NCBI GenBank assembly: GCA_964527385.1
Contig: CAZGPZ010000004.1
Coordinates: forward strand, 1 to 33,138
Origin: JANWHZ01 sp964527385
Lineage (GTDB): Bacteria; Patescibacteriota; Saccharimonadia; Saccharimonadales; UBA4665
Direction: 5' to 3'
Length of the DNA: 33,138 bases
Part shown: one piece after another, positions 23,691 through 30,027 of the stretch
Layout of the letters: each line of letters opens with the position of its first letter
How positions within the stretch are numbered: the first letter of the stretch is position 1
Notes under the pieces: generated by a model
Seen by the model: only the letters and a program-made list of their open reading frames with translations
Told to the model about the DNA's origin: nothing
Databases searched by the model: none
Program-made: the position numbers and the translations under genes

Positions 23691-24437
23691 ATGCAAGGCG
23701 GAGTATATATTGGACCCAAAGGATTAGACAACGGCGGCTGGTCGATCGCGTTCCAGCAAGATGACCAGCTACTCCGTCGCATGCAGCGGCAAATCGACGT
23801 CCACTTCAAGGGTATACAGGATTATGGCACACTGAAATCGATACTCCGCCAAGTTTCGCTCAAAGGCGACCCTGCAGTGCAGATTTATAAGGATGCGACT
23901 ATCCGGATCCGGAAACGTATGATCGACGATTTGTGGCCGACTGCATTGTATGTGCTGCGCTCGCAAATCGCCCAGCATACGCGCATGTTCTGGCACCTGC
24001 AGCAGTACGGCCAAAACTTTTTTGATTTTTCCGGCATTATGCAGTACATCCAAGAGGGCAACGCCTTCACTATCGCGCCACCCATCATCGAAACATACAC
24101 CGAACCGTCAACAGGACGCGCGGTATCGGCCATTATCGACGGCCTACATCGGATATATGCTGCCCGGCAGATAGGATTTGATGAGCTGTGGGTGATTGAA
24201 ATCAGCGATTTGCCCCAGGTATTGCCGCCAATCGCGCTCCCGGTTGGTTGGGATGAGTTGGCAGCCTACGATGCCGTGCCTCCCGCCAAGCAAAAGCGGC
24301 GTTACCGGTACAACCGCGCTATTGACTACCCTGATTTGACCACCGTCACACCCGAGCCGGTCACGCCTGAAAACTACCAATATTTCTTGTACCGCGATCT
24401 TTCCGTCATTGGCTCCGGAGGGATCAGGCAGCCATGA
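23691..24437 (+). CDS. ParB/sulfiredoxin-fold-like protein
   Basis: A 248-residue protein. Around residues 143-165 it has AIIDGLHRIYAARQIGFDEL, like the G-(E/H)-H-R box of the ParB/Srx nucleotide-binding fold (small phosphate-binding loop with His-Arg). The rest is unlike classical ParB, and no helix-turn-helix follows, so chromosome partitioning is unlikely. Relatives of this fold act as CTPases, nucleases, kinases or adaptor enzymes. Its stop overlaps the next gene by 4 nt (ATGA), so it probably works with the HD-kinase fusion. The call rests on one motif and is tentative. Confidence 0.6.
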   Translation: MQGGVYIGPKGLDNGGWSIAFQQDDQLLRRMQRQIDVHFKGIQDYGTLKSILRQVSLKGDPAVQIYKDATIRIRKRMIDDLWPTALYVLRSQIAQHTRMFWHLQQYGQNFFDFSGIMQYIQEGNAFTIAPPIIETYTEPSTGRAVSAIIDGLHRIYAARQIGFDELWVIEISDLPQVLPPIALPVGWDELAAYDAVPPAKQKRRYRYNRAIDYPDLTTVTPEPVTPENYQYFLYRDLSVIGSGGIRQP

Positions 24438-25633
24438 CCCGGGATCACGCCATGCCGACATCGCCTTACGAGGTGGCACTATTCCGCTATGCAGATCCAG
24501 CTTCTACGAGTACCAGCCATGGCCACGACCACATGCAGCAAGCACTCTCGTTTGCCAAGCAGCTATGCAAGTTTTACAGCGCGGACATCGACATTGTAAC
24601 CGCATCGGTAGTCCTGCATGACTTAGGGCGTAACAACACAGCGCTGCACGGGCCGGCCAGCGCCGAAGCGTCGGCCGATGCCGCAAAACCTATTTTGGCT
24701 GCTATAGGCTTCCCGGCAGCAAAGGCCGCCGAGGTACTACGCTGCATTACCGAACACGACCAGCCGGCATTGCGGCCTACAACATTGGAAGGACGCATCT
24801 TGAAAGAATCCGACTTTCTTGGCGGGTTCGGTGCCGAGGGCATTGTGAGAGCGGCATTGTGGACCGGCGAAAGTGGCGGCTCGGCGTTAGATTTCTTGGA
24901 TCGTATCGGCAGGAAGATGGCTGAGCGATTGCATTCTTTGGAATTCCCGGAAAGCCAAGCCTATGCCATGGAGCAATACGCATTCGTGCGCCTCTTTATC
25001 GACCGGCTGCAAAATACTAAACGGGTACTGGCACGCCAATCGTCCCGATATATCGCTTTTGAAGGTATCAGTGGGTCGGGGAAAAGCTCACAGGCCGCAT
25101 TGTTTGCGGCGGCTTTCCGTGGTAGCGGCGCCCGCGTGTTGGAGATTAGGGAACCGAGCACGAACTTCGCGAATAATATGCTGGCGACCAACGCGTCGAT
25201 TAACGACCATACGTCACAATTCCTCCTGTATCTGCTCGACCGTTATACATATATTGCACCGAAAATATGCCGCGCCTTGGGCAAAGGCACGGCCGTGGTG
25301 TCAGACCGTAGTTTCTTCAGCACTGCCGTATACCAATCAGGGCGTGGTTGGTTGTCGCCGGAGAATATCGTTTACATGCATGGCATCGTGCCACAACCAA
25401 CACACGTCGTCGTCCTGGACATTAACCCGCAAGAGGCTTACCGGCGCATTGTGCGCCGAGCAACCGAATCTGGCGCGCTGCTTGGCAAACATGAAACGCC
25501 CGCAAAGCTCAGCAAACACCGAAAGCATTTTTTGCGCCTGGCAGAAATAATGCCGAACGCGCACATTGTTCGTGCAGGTAACCGATCTGCCGATGAAATC
25601 CACCATCAGGTACTATCAATCGTGGGGCTTTAG
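24434..25633 (+). CDS. HD-domain phosphohydrolase fused to a thymidylate kinase-like domain
   Basis: A 399-residue two-domain protein. Residues 25-165 form an HD domain with the metal ligands in order: His31/His33 region, His62-Asp63 (VLHDLGRN), His108 (ITEHDQP) and Asp127 (KESDFLGG). Residues 203-399 are thymidylate kinase-like: P-loop GISGSGKS at 211-218, EPST after strand 2, and the DR(S/Y) motif DRSFFSTAVYQ. A normal dTMP kinase is about 200-210 residues with no HD domain. A (d)NMP kinase joined to a phosphohydrolase suggests nucleotide salvage or signalling, but activity is inferred. It is translationally coupled to the ParB-like gene. Confidence 0.85.
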   Translation: MTRDHAMPTSPYEVALFRYADPASTSTSHGHDHMQQALSFAKQLCKFYSADIDIVTASVVLHDLGRNNTALHGPASAEASADAAKPILAAIGFPAAKAAEVLRCITEHDQPALRPTTLEGRILKESDFLGGFGAEGIVRAALWTGESGGSALDFLDRIGRKMAERLHSLEFPESQAYAMEQYAFVRLFIDRLQNTKRVLARQSSRYIAFEGISGSGKSSQAALFAAAFRGSGARVLEIREPSTNFANNMLATNASINDHTSQFLLYLLDRYTYIAPKICRALGKGTAVVSDRSFFSTAVYQSGRGWLSPENIVYMHGIVPQPTHVVVLDINPQEAYRRIVRRATESGALLGKHETPAKLSKHRKHFLRLAEIMPNAHIVRAGNRSADEIHHQVLSIVGL

Positions 25634-26733
25634 GCAACACTCGCTGCGCTGGTCCCGGCAATGGGCTTGCGGTATTCAAAACCCTGCCCTTTCCGTGTTT
25701 CGATGACGTCCTGGGACGCGCCATACGCAAGTTTCTGGCGCAACCGGTAGACCAACTGGCCGATCGCCCAATCGGAGTATTTGTCTTCCCATTCTTCTTC
25801 CCCCCAAACAATCCGGGCGATGTCCTCGCGCGGGATTGTCTGCCCTTCATGTTCCTGCAAATACGCCAGCACGCGATGCTCTGATGGCGAAAACGCCGAC
25901 TGCCGTGGCGGGTGCTGGCGCAGGACGAGCGGGTTCATGAGCGGATGGAACAAATTGCCAGTATCGTCAATATAGCCGAACTCTTCCAGCATAGTTTTCT
26001 CGGCAAAGCCAAGCCCGTGCTTCAAAAGCGCGTCCATGTGCGGCGGCGGAATATCGCGGGCAACATTGCTGAGACGCTCCAGGACGGTCGGCTCGCGCAA
26101 CAACATTTGCCGCGCAAATGGCTTGCCCGGGAATTGGCGCTTTAGCAAATACAGCGTGCGAAGCATGCCAACATGGCCGTAACTCCAACGATATATATCT
26201 TGCTTTTGTTCTTCATTAGGGCGAAAACCGAACCGTTCGGAGAGCTCGCTTATGACATGAAGCGCATCATCGTATGGCACGCGTTTCAAAATAACCAACG
26301 AGTGCGTCACCGGGCGTTCCATGTCCAGCAGCGCCTGGTAAATATCGCCCATATACGCGCTTACGAAGCTTACAAAGGCGTAGCCGCGCCTGACACGAAG
26401 TTGCTCGATGGATTTTATGAACCAGGAAACGTCTTCGTGCAGCCGTAGGTTTACGAGGCACATCGTTGGCTGGCTGTCACGCTCCAACGCCGCCACGAAA
26501 TCCTTCAACTCGTCGGACGAAATCGTGTTCAACACTTTAAGCTTGTGTGACAGCTTCCGCGCCTCCATCCGCTTCACTACATTCGTGAACAAATAGTCTT
26601 TGCCATTGCCGTACATGCACGAAGCGGCGCAAGTCTCTTGGTGCAATAAACGGTCTTCTATGAACATGATCGCGCGCTCGTCACGGCCTAGGTACAAGCC
26701 CGGCGAGAATACAGTATCGAGGTATCGTGACAT
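25630..26733 (-). CDS. regulator with degenerate P-loop domain and PhoB-type winged helix
   Basis: A 367-residue protein. Residues 12-260 look like a STAND/AAA-type NTPase: MYGNGKDYLF at 40-49 sits where Walker A belongs, but Lys is followed by Asp and not Ser/Thr, and CLVNLRLHED replaces Walker B, so ATP hydrolysis is doubtful. Residues about 275-358 are a Trans_reg_C winged helix (SEHRVLAYLQEHEGQTIPRE through IGQLVYRLRQKLA and RKGQGFEY). This order suggests a one-component sensor regulator. It converges on the HD-kinase gene with a 4-nt overlap. Its -10 box lies exactly 6 nt before the ATG. Confidence 0.78.
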   Translation of the reverse strand: MSRYLDTVFSPGLYLGRDERAIMFIEDRLLHQETCAASCMYGNGKDYLFTNVVKRMEARKLSHKLKVLNTISSDELKDFVAALERDSQPTMCLVNLRLHEDVSWFIKSIEQLRVRRGYAFVSFVSAYMGDIYQALLDMERPVTHSLVILKRVPYDDALHVISELSERFGFRPNEEQKQDIYRWSYGHVGMLRTLYLLKRQFPGKPFARQMLLREPTVLERLSNVARDIPPPHMDALLKHGLGFAEKTMLEEFGYIDDTGNLFHPLMNPLVLRQHPPRQSAFSPSEHRVLAYLQEHEGQTIPREDIARIVWGEEEWEDKYSDWAIGQLVYRLRQKLAYGASQDVIETRKGQGFEYRKPIAGTSAASVA

Positions 26734-26739
26734 CCAGGC

Positions 26740-26748
26740 ATTGTATCA
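26740..26748 (-). promoter_or_regulatory. extended -10 of the winged-helix regulator gene, leaderless
   Basis: Minus-strand TGATACAAT (26748-26740) ends exactly 6 nt before the ATG at 26733, with no Shine-Dalgarno site. Confidence 0.68.
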
Positions 26749-26817
26749 CATAGATTTGCGTGTAACTTAACAACGTTGTGGTTGTTATATTGCAAGGTCA
26801 TTGCTTGGGAAATAGGA

Positions 26818-26823
26818 TACAAT
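26818..26823 (+). promoter_or_regulatory. -10 box of the 26830 gene, leaderless
   Basis: TACAAT ends exactly 6 nt before the ATG at 26830. The longer frame to 26776 includes this box and is therefore not favoured. Confidence 0.62.
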
Positions 26824-26829
26824 TACTTT

Positions 26830-27210
26830 ATGGCACAAGGGAAAGTTTCACTCATCGCAAGCACCGTTGTTTTCATGGTATTAGTTTTTGCCAATTTTAT
26901 GCCATCGGATTTAATACCGCGCTTCGACACAACGTTTAATTATAATGTCCCGGATAATAACCCGATGCCCGGATTGTGTGCTGGCGTCGACCTGCCGTTG
27001 TATCAAACTGATGCCATGTGGTCACAATGCAGCATGTCACCCTGGCCCGCAAAAGGCTTTCCGCTACGGCTCAATTCGCCTGATGACAACTCGGTCATCT
27101 TGCCTCTCGCCGCGCTGGACGTAGCAATTGATGCGGCTGCTTCGATGCTAATCGTTATTGCCTGGAAGCGTGCTGTATCGTTTGCATCCGCGAGGCGCGC
27201 CAAACAGTAA
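26830..27210 (+). CDS. hypothetical two-helix membrane protein
   Basis: A 126-residue protein with a membrane helix at about 7-25 (SLIASTVVFMVLVFANF) and a second near 91-113 (LAALDVAIDAAASMLIVIAW). A loop of about 65 residues between them carries two Cys (GLCAG and SQCSM) that could form a disulfide outside the cell. The tail is basic and cytoplasmic. I do not recognise the family. It is a single gene that converges on the broken glycosyltransferase. Confidence 0.65.
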   Translation: MAQGKVSLIASTVVFMVLVFANFMPSDLIPRFDTTFNYNVPDNNPMPGLCAGVDLPLYQTDAMWSQCSMSPWPAKGFPLRLNSPDDNSVILPLAALDVAIDAAASMLIVIAWKRAVSFASARRAKQ

Positions 27211-27235
27211 GTTTGGAGCTATCGTAAACCAGTTA

Positions 27236-28053
27236 CTACCGAGTTATTGATAGGCGCAAGACAGCCAGGAGTACCTCGATGTTACGATGCCAGCCTCGAT
27301 TGTCTATCTGCAAATGCCGGACACTAACGGAAGGGTCAAACACGCGGGCAAGGTTTCGCCGTTTTAGCTTGCGCCCAAGGTCAATTGCTTCGCAGTACCT
27401 TAGTGTGGGGTTGTAACCGCCAACTTCCGCGAAGATGCCTAGCTTTATAAAGACAAGCGTTTCCACCAGCCAGCCAACTTCTTTGGCGATTGGCTCTGCG
27501 AATGGATTTGGCCAGTCCTTCAAAAGCCCCGCGTGTTTCGTAGCGAGTGTTTTGGCTTTTTGTAGGTCTGTCTTGGACATATTTTCGACATTTACTTGGA
27601 AGAAGCTGCTATAGATCCAGCGGCGAAGAGATAGCGGACCGTAGTTGAAGACGCCCCAGCTCCCGTCGTTATTCAATACTTTGCCACCGATCATCCCGCA
27701 ACCGGGATATTTTACGAATAATTCTTTAACGGTTGGCACTATTGCTACCTGATCGACAAGCACTGTGTCGGCATCAATGAAGACGATAATCGTGTCATCA
27801 GCGAATTCACGGTCACGTAATGCTGTAATAATGCGATTGCGGTTTCCGGCCGCTCCTAGGTTCTTGTTATCTTCCACCACGATGACCTGCGGGAACGCCT
27901 TCCTGATCTTTTGGGGCGACCCGTCAGAAGGGTGGTCGTCCAGCACAAATATGGCATCAAACTTATGTGGCAGTAGCTGTGGGATCAAAGCCAAGGCTTG
28001 TTCGCCATATTGTAGTTTGGAATGGCTGCAATAACCTTCGGTGTATTCTTCAT
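27236..28053 (-). pseudogene. family 2 glycosyltransferase with a one-base frameshift
   Basis: The GT-A fold is clear in the long fragment: FDAIFVLDDHPSDGS near the nucleotide-sugar site, NKNLGAAGNRNRII, and the metal site FIDADT. The first strand lies in another frame: the ATG at 28053 reads MKNTPKVIAAIPNYN and meets a TGA at 27987-27985, while the frame of the rest would read YGEQALALIPQLLP from about 28009. Inserting one T (AATATGG to AATTATGG, near 28008-28011) joins them perfectly. A promoter box 6 nt before 28053 confirms the true start. It is a recent pseudogene, a sequence error or, less likely, a -1 recoding site; no slippery heptamer is seen. Confidence 0.85.
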
Positions 28054-28059
28054 GGGTTC

Positions 28060-28068
28060 ATCATAGCA
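28060..28068 (-). promoter_or_regulatory. extended -10 of the glycosyltransferase gene, leaderless
   Basis: Minus-strand TGCTATGAT (28068-28060) ends exactly 6 nt before the ATG at 28053. It follows directly on an intrinsic terminator of the same strand. Confidence 0.68.
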
Positions 28069-28094
28069 AAAAGACTCCTTGGCCGGAGCCTTTT
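28068..28094 (-). terminator. intrinsic terminator upstream of the glycosyltransferase promoter
   Basis: On the minus strand GGCTCC (28090-28085), a 6-nt loop, GGAGTC (28078-28073) with one G-T pair, then TTTTT (28072-28068). Flanking A and T runs lengthen the stem to 10 bp. No gene is visible on this strand directly upstream, so it may end a small RNA. Confidence 0.7.
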
Positions 28095-28181
28095 CAGGAC
28101 GCTACGCTTGGCGGCCCATAGCCCGGAGCGCCTTAGCGCTAACCAATGAGACTAAATTACATAACGCTTCTGTATTACCTA
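28095..28181 (-). ncRNA. candidate small RNA or tRNA-like relic
   Basis: Between a minus-strand TATAAT (28194-28189) and the terminator at 28068-28094 lies about 90 nt with hairpin AGCGC/GCGCT (28129-28142 area) and a D-arm-like TTGGTTAGCGC. The plus strand has GGCCCATAGC in common with the 5' end of tRNA-Lys(TTT). No full cloverleaf can be drawn. It is offered as a weak candidate only. Confidence 0.25.
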
Positions 28182-28190
28182 TTGCCGAAT

Positions 28191-28196
28191 TATAAT
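28191..28196 (+). promoter_or_regulatory. -10 box of the 28204 gene
   Basis: A perfect TATAAT ends 7 nt before the ATG at 28204 (and 4 nt before an in-frame ATG at 28201). No Shine-Dalgarno site is present. The sequence ATTATAAT reads as a -10 on both strands. Confidence 0.6.
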
Positions 28197-28203
28197 GGCT
28201 ATG

Positions 28204-28617
28204 ATGGCTACAAAAAGACATCTGCCAGTTTTACTTGCTGCAGTCTTGCTGAACTACGCCGCGCAAATTCCTTATTACTTTCACCAATATTATTTTCCCC
28301 GGCGCATACCGCCCAACTTTGTCGGAGTAGCGCTTTTGTCTGCGACGTTTGTGTGGTTTTTGGCGGGATACGGTATGTTCATTGGGGGTAAAAAGTATGG
28401 TAAAGGATTGCTGCTGTCATTTTTGGCAGCTCAGGTACTATTTTACGGGCATGCCATCGTCTTTGGGTTGATTAATGGGAGCGGCGTCGTAGCCCAACTG
28501 AAGACACCTAGCCCGTTCCTATTTGTAATTTTTCTTATCGGGTATCTAAACTTCGTTGTTGCAGCCTACTATTTGATCCGGTTATTGAAAGAGAAGAGCA
28601 GCACAAATATCGTTTAA
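28204..28617 (+). CDS. hypothetical membrane protein with four helices
   Basis: A 137-residue hydrophobic protein with about four membrane helices (near 8-25, 37-60, 68-90 and 105-130) and a basic C-terminal tail. I do not recognise the family and see no catalytic motif. It begins with repeated ATGs (28195, 28201, 28204); 28204 has the best spacing to the TATAAT. Base composition is lower in GC than the pilus region, in keeping with the accessory character of this end. Confidence 0.68.
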   Translation: MATKRHLPVLLAAVLLNYAAQIPYYFHQYYFPRRIPPNFVGVALLSATFVWFLAGYGMFIGGKKYGKGLLLSFLAAQVLFYGHAIVFGLINGSGVVAQLKTPSPFLFVIFLIGYLNFVVAAYYLIRLLKEKSSTNIV

Positions 28618-28653
28618 GCGGCTCATGCTAGGGCTGCCGGTACGGAGCAAAGT

Positions 28654-28998
28654 TCAAGAGGGTAGTGCGTCGCCAGGAAAGCCTTTGCCCGGGTGTACAC
28701 TGTAGGTCAGAACCCCAGCCTTAACAGCGGGGTCGTCATCCATTATTTTCCTGGTTTCTTCTACAGTGCGGTTAAATATTCCAATACCGGCATATTCTTC
28801 GCCGTCGGTAATTGGGCAAACAACTGCAAGTGCCCCCTCGTCGTGCAATGACATATTTCGTTTGCCATGCTCCCAAACTATCGGCTTGCCGTTCTGGGCG
28901 TCCTCTTGGTATTTTGGACCCTTTTTCAAGATCAGGATGGCATAATCCCGGGCTTTGCTCAAATGTTCGCGCATATTTTCGTCAGGGTTTTCAGCCAT
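28654..28998 (-). CDS. YciI-like (YCII-related) protein
   Basis: A 114-residue protein of the dimeric ferredoxin-like YCII/DGPF type. Visible hallmarks are LSKARDYAILILKKGPKY at the start, the central GALAVVCPITDGEEYAGIGIF, shown here as GALAVVCPITDG, and the closing DDPAVKAGVLTYSVHP with the typical D-P-x-V-x-A-G. Such proteins often have a His-Asp pair and have been linked to dehydrochlorinase-like or sigma-factor-linked roles; the function here is unknown. The start at 28998 is taken because TACAAT lies 7 nt upstream. Confidence 0.75.
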   Translation of the reverse strand: MAENPDENMREHLSKARDYAILILKKGPKYQEDAQNGKPIVWEHGKRNMSLHDEGALAVVCPITDGEEYAGIGIFNRTVEETRKIMDDDPAVKAGVLTYSVHPGKGFPGDALPS

Positions 28999-29005
28999 AC
29001 TCCCC

Positions 29006-29014
29006 ATTGTAACA
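29006..29014 (-). promoter_or_regulatory. extended -10 of the YciI-like gene
   Basis: Minus-strand TGTTACAAT (29014-29006) ends 7 nt before the ATG at 28998. A GGGGAG in the gap would be too close to the ATG for a normal Shine-Dalgarno. Confidence 0.6.
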
Positions 29015-29063
29015 AAAGCGCTAGGCATGAAATCGAGGAAAACCAATCATTGCTAACTGTTTG

Positions 29064-29069
29064 TATAAT
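29064..29069 (+). promoter_or_regulatory. -10 box of the 29076 gene, leaderless
   Basis: A perfect TATAAT ends exactly 6 nt before the ATG at 29076. Another ATG directly abuts the box (29070) and would lie upstream of the expected transcript start. Confidence 0.62.
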
Positions 29070-29075
29070 ATGATT

Positions 29076-29255
29076 ATGATTAAGAAAATCCCCTCCTGGC
29101 TCTGGGTAATGTTGACGGGTGTAGCCTGGACAATCGCTTTAATAATCGCGTGGAAATTGAATACGCATGACAGGCTGCATAACGTCATTATTCTTTTTGC
29201 CGGTTTTGTTCTAGGTGCGTTTGCGGCTACTGCTGCTCGAAAAGTTTACCAATGA
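29076..29255 (+). CDS. small two-helix membrane protein
   Basis: A 59-residue protein with two membrane helices (about 8-26, LWVMLTGVAWTIALIIAW, and 36-53, VIILFAGFVLGAFAATAA) and short basic ends. The shape resembles LapA-like or phage-holin-like small proteins but no motif decides. It lies 103 nt before the sortase gene on the same strand; the sortase has its own -10 box. Confidence 0.62.
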   Translation: MIKKIPSWLWVMLTGVAWTIALIIAWKLNTHDRLHNVIILFAGFVLGAFAATAARKVYQ

Positions 29256-29343
29256 AAACTCCTGGCAACGAAAGAGTTTGGACAGAATGGCATTAAGCCA
29301 TTGTGGACGCTGCTGCAACCGTGCGGCTGAACGATCCGAAAAT

Positions 29344-29352
29344 TGCTACTAT
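29344..29352 (+). promoter_or_regulatory. extended -10 of the sortase gene, leaderless GTG
   Basis: TGCTACTAT (29344-29352) ends exactly 6 nt before the GTG at 29359. This supports GTG as the true start. Confidence 0.63.
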
Positions 29353-29358
29353 ATCTAG

Positions 29359-30027
29359 GTGATAAACTTTCACGCTAGAAAATATGTTAATGCTAGGGTG
29401 CTGGCGCTGGCACTCATTGTCTTTGGCCTAGCCTTAGGCGCGACGGCTGTTATTCTCTTTGTTCATGACAAGCAGTCCGAGGTGCGCCCGCCGGCCGGGG
29501 TGACGGCATCACAAGCTGCCCCTTCTACGGTTAAGCCCACGGCTCAGGTGGTTGCCAACTATACTGTTCCGCCGGACAGCCCTAAATATCTTTCCATTCC
29601 AGCCATTAATATCACCGGCACCAGGATTATCCGGCTTGGCCTGACAAACTCTCATCAAATTGCTGCCCCGGATAATGTGTACGATACTGGATGGTACGAT
29701 GCCAGCGCCAAGCCGGGCCAAAACGGTGCCATGTTCATCTATGGGCACGTCTCTAGTTGGACAACCGATGGCGTGTTCTACGATCTCAAGAAGCTGGCAG
29801 CCGGCGACAAGATCAAGGTTACCCGTGGGGACAATCGGGTCTTTACATACCAGGTGGTTACAACGAAGATCTACCCGCATGATAGCGTAGACATGCACCG
29901 CGTACTTGCTCCCATCAACGCAAAGACACCGGGTTTGAATCTCATGACCTGCACCGGCAAAGTCATCACAGGGACGAGTGATTTTAGTGAGCGGCTGGTG
30001 GTGTTTACGAGCCTGGTTTCTAGCTAG
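29359..30027 (+). CDS. sortase (class E/F-like transpeptidase)
   Basis: A 222-residue membrane-anchored sortase. An N-terminal helix (about 13-35, VLALALIVFGLALGATAVIL) is followed by a linker and the catalytic beta barrel starting LSIPAINITGTRIIRLGL. The catalytic triad is visible: His130 in IYGHVSSW, Cys198 in NLMTCTGK and Arg212 in SERLVVF. Sortases cut a sorting signal between Thr and Gly and join surface proteins to the cell wall, so the cell should be a monoderm. The start is GTG. It is convergent with a likely substrate, the propeller protein with APDTG; the two stops overlap (30024-30027). Confidence 0.93.
   Translation: MINFHARKYVNARVLALALIVFGLALGATAVILFVHDKQSEVRPPAGVTASQAAPSTVKPTAQVVANYTVPPDSPKYLSIPAINITGTRIIRLGLTNSHQIAAPDNVYDTGWYDASAKPGQNGAMFIYGHVSSWTTDGVFYDLKKLAAGDKIKVTRGDNRVFTYQVVTTKIYPHDSVDMHRVLAPINAKTPGLNLMTCTGKVITGTSDFSERLVVFTSLVSS

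Noticed and set aside
23691..24437. Chromosome-partitioning ParB
   Set aside because: Only the small G-x-H-R-like loop is shared; there is no helix-turn-helix, no parA neighbour and no parS-like site seen.
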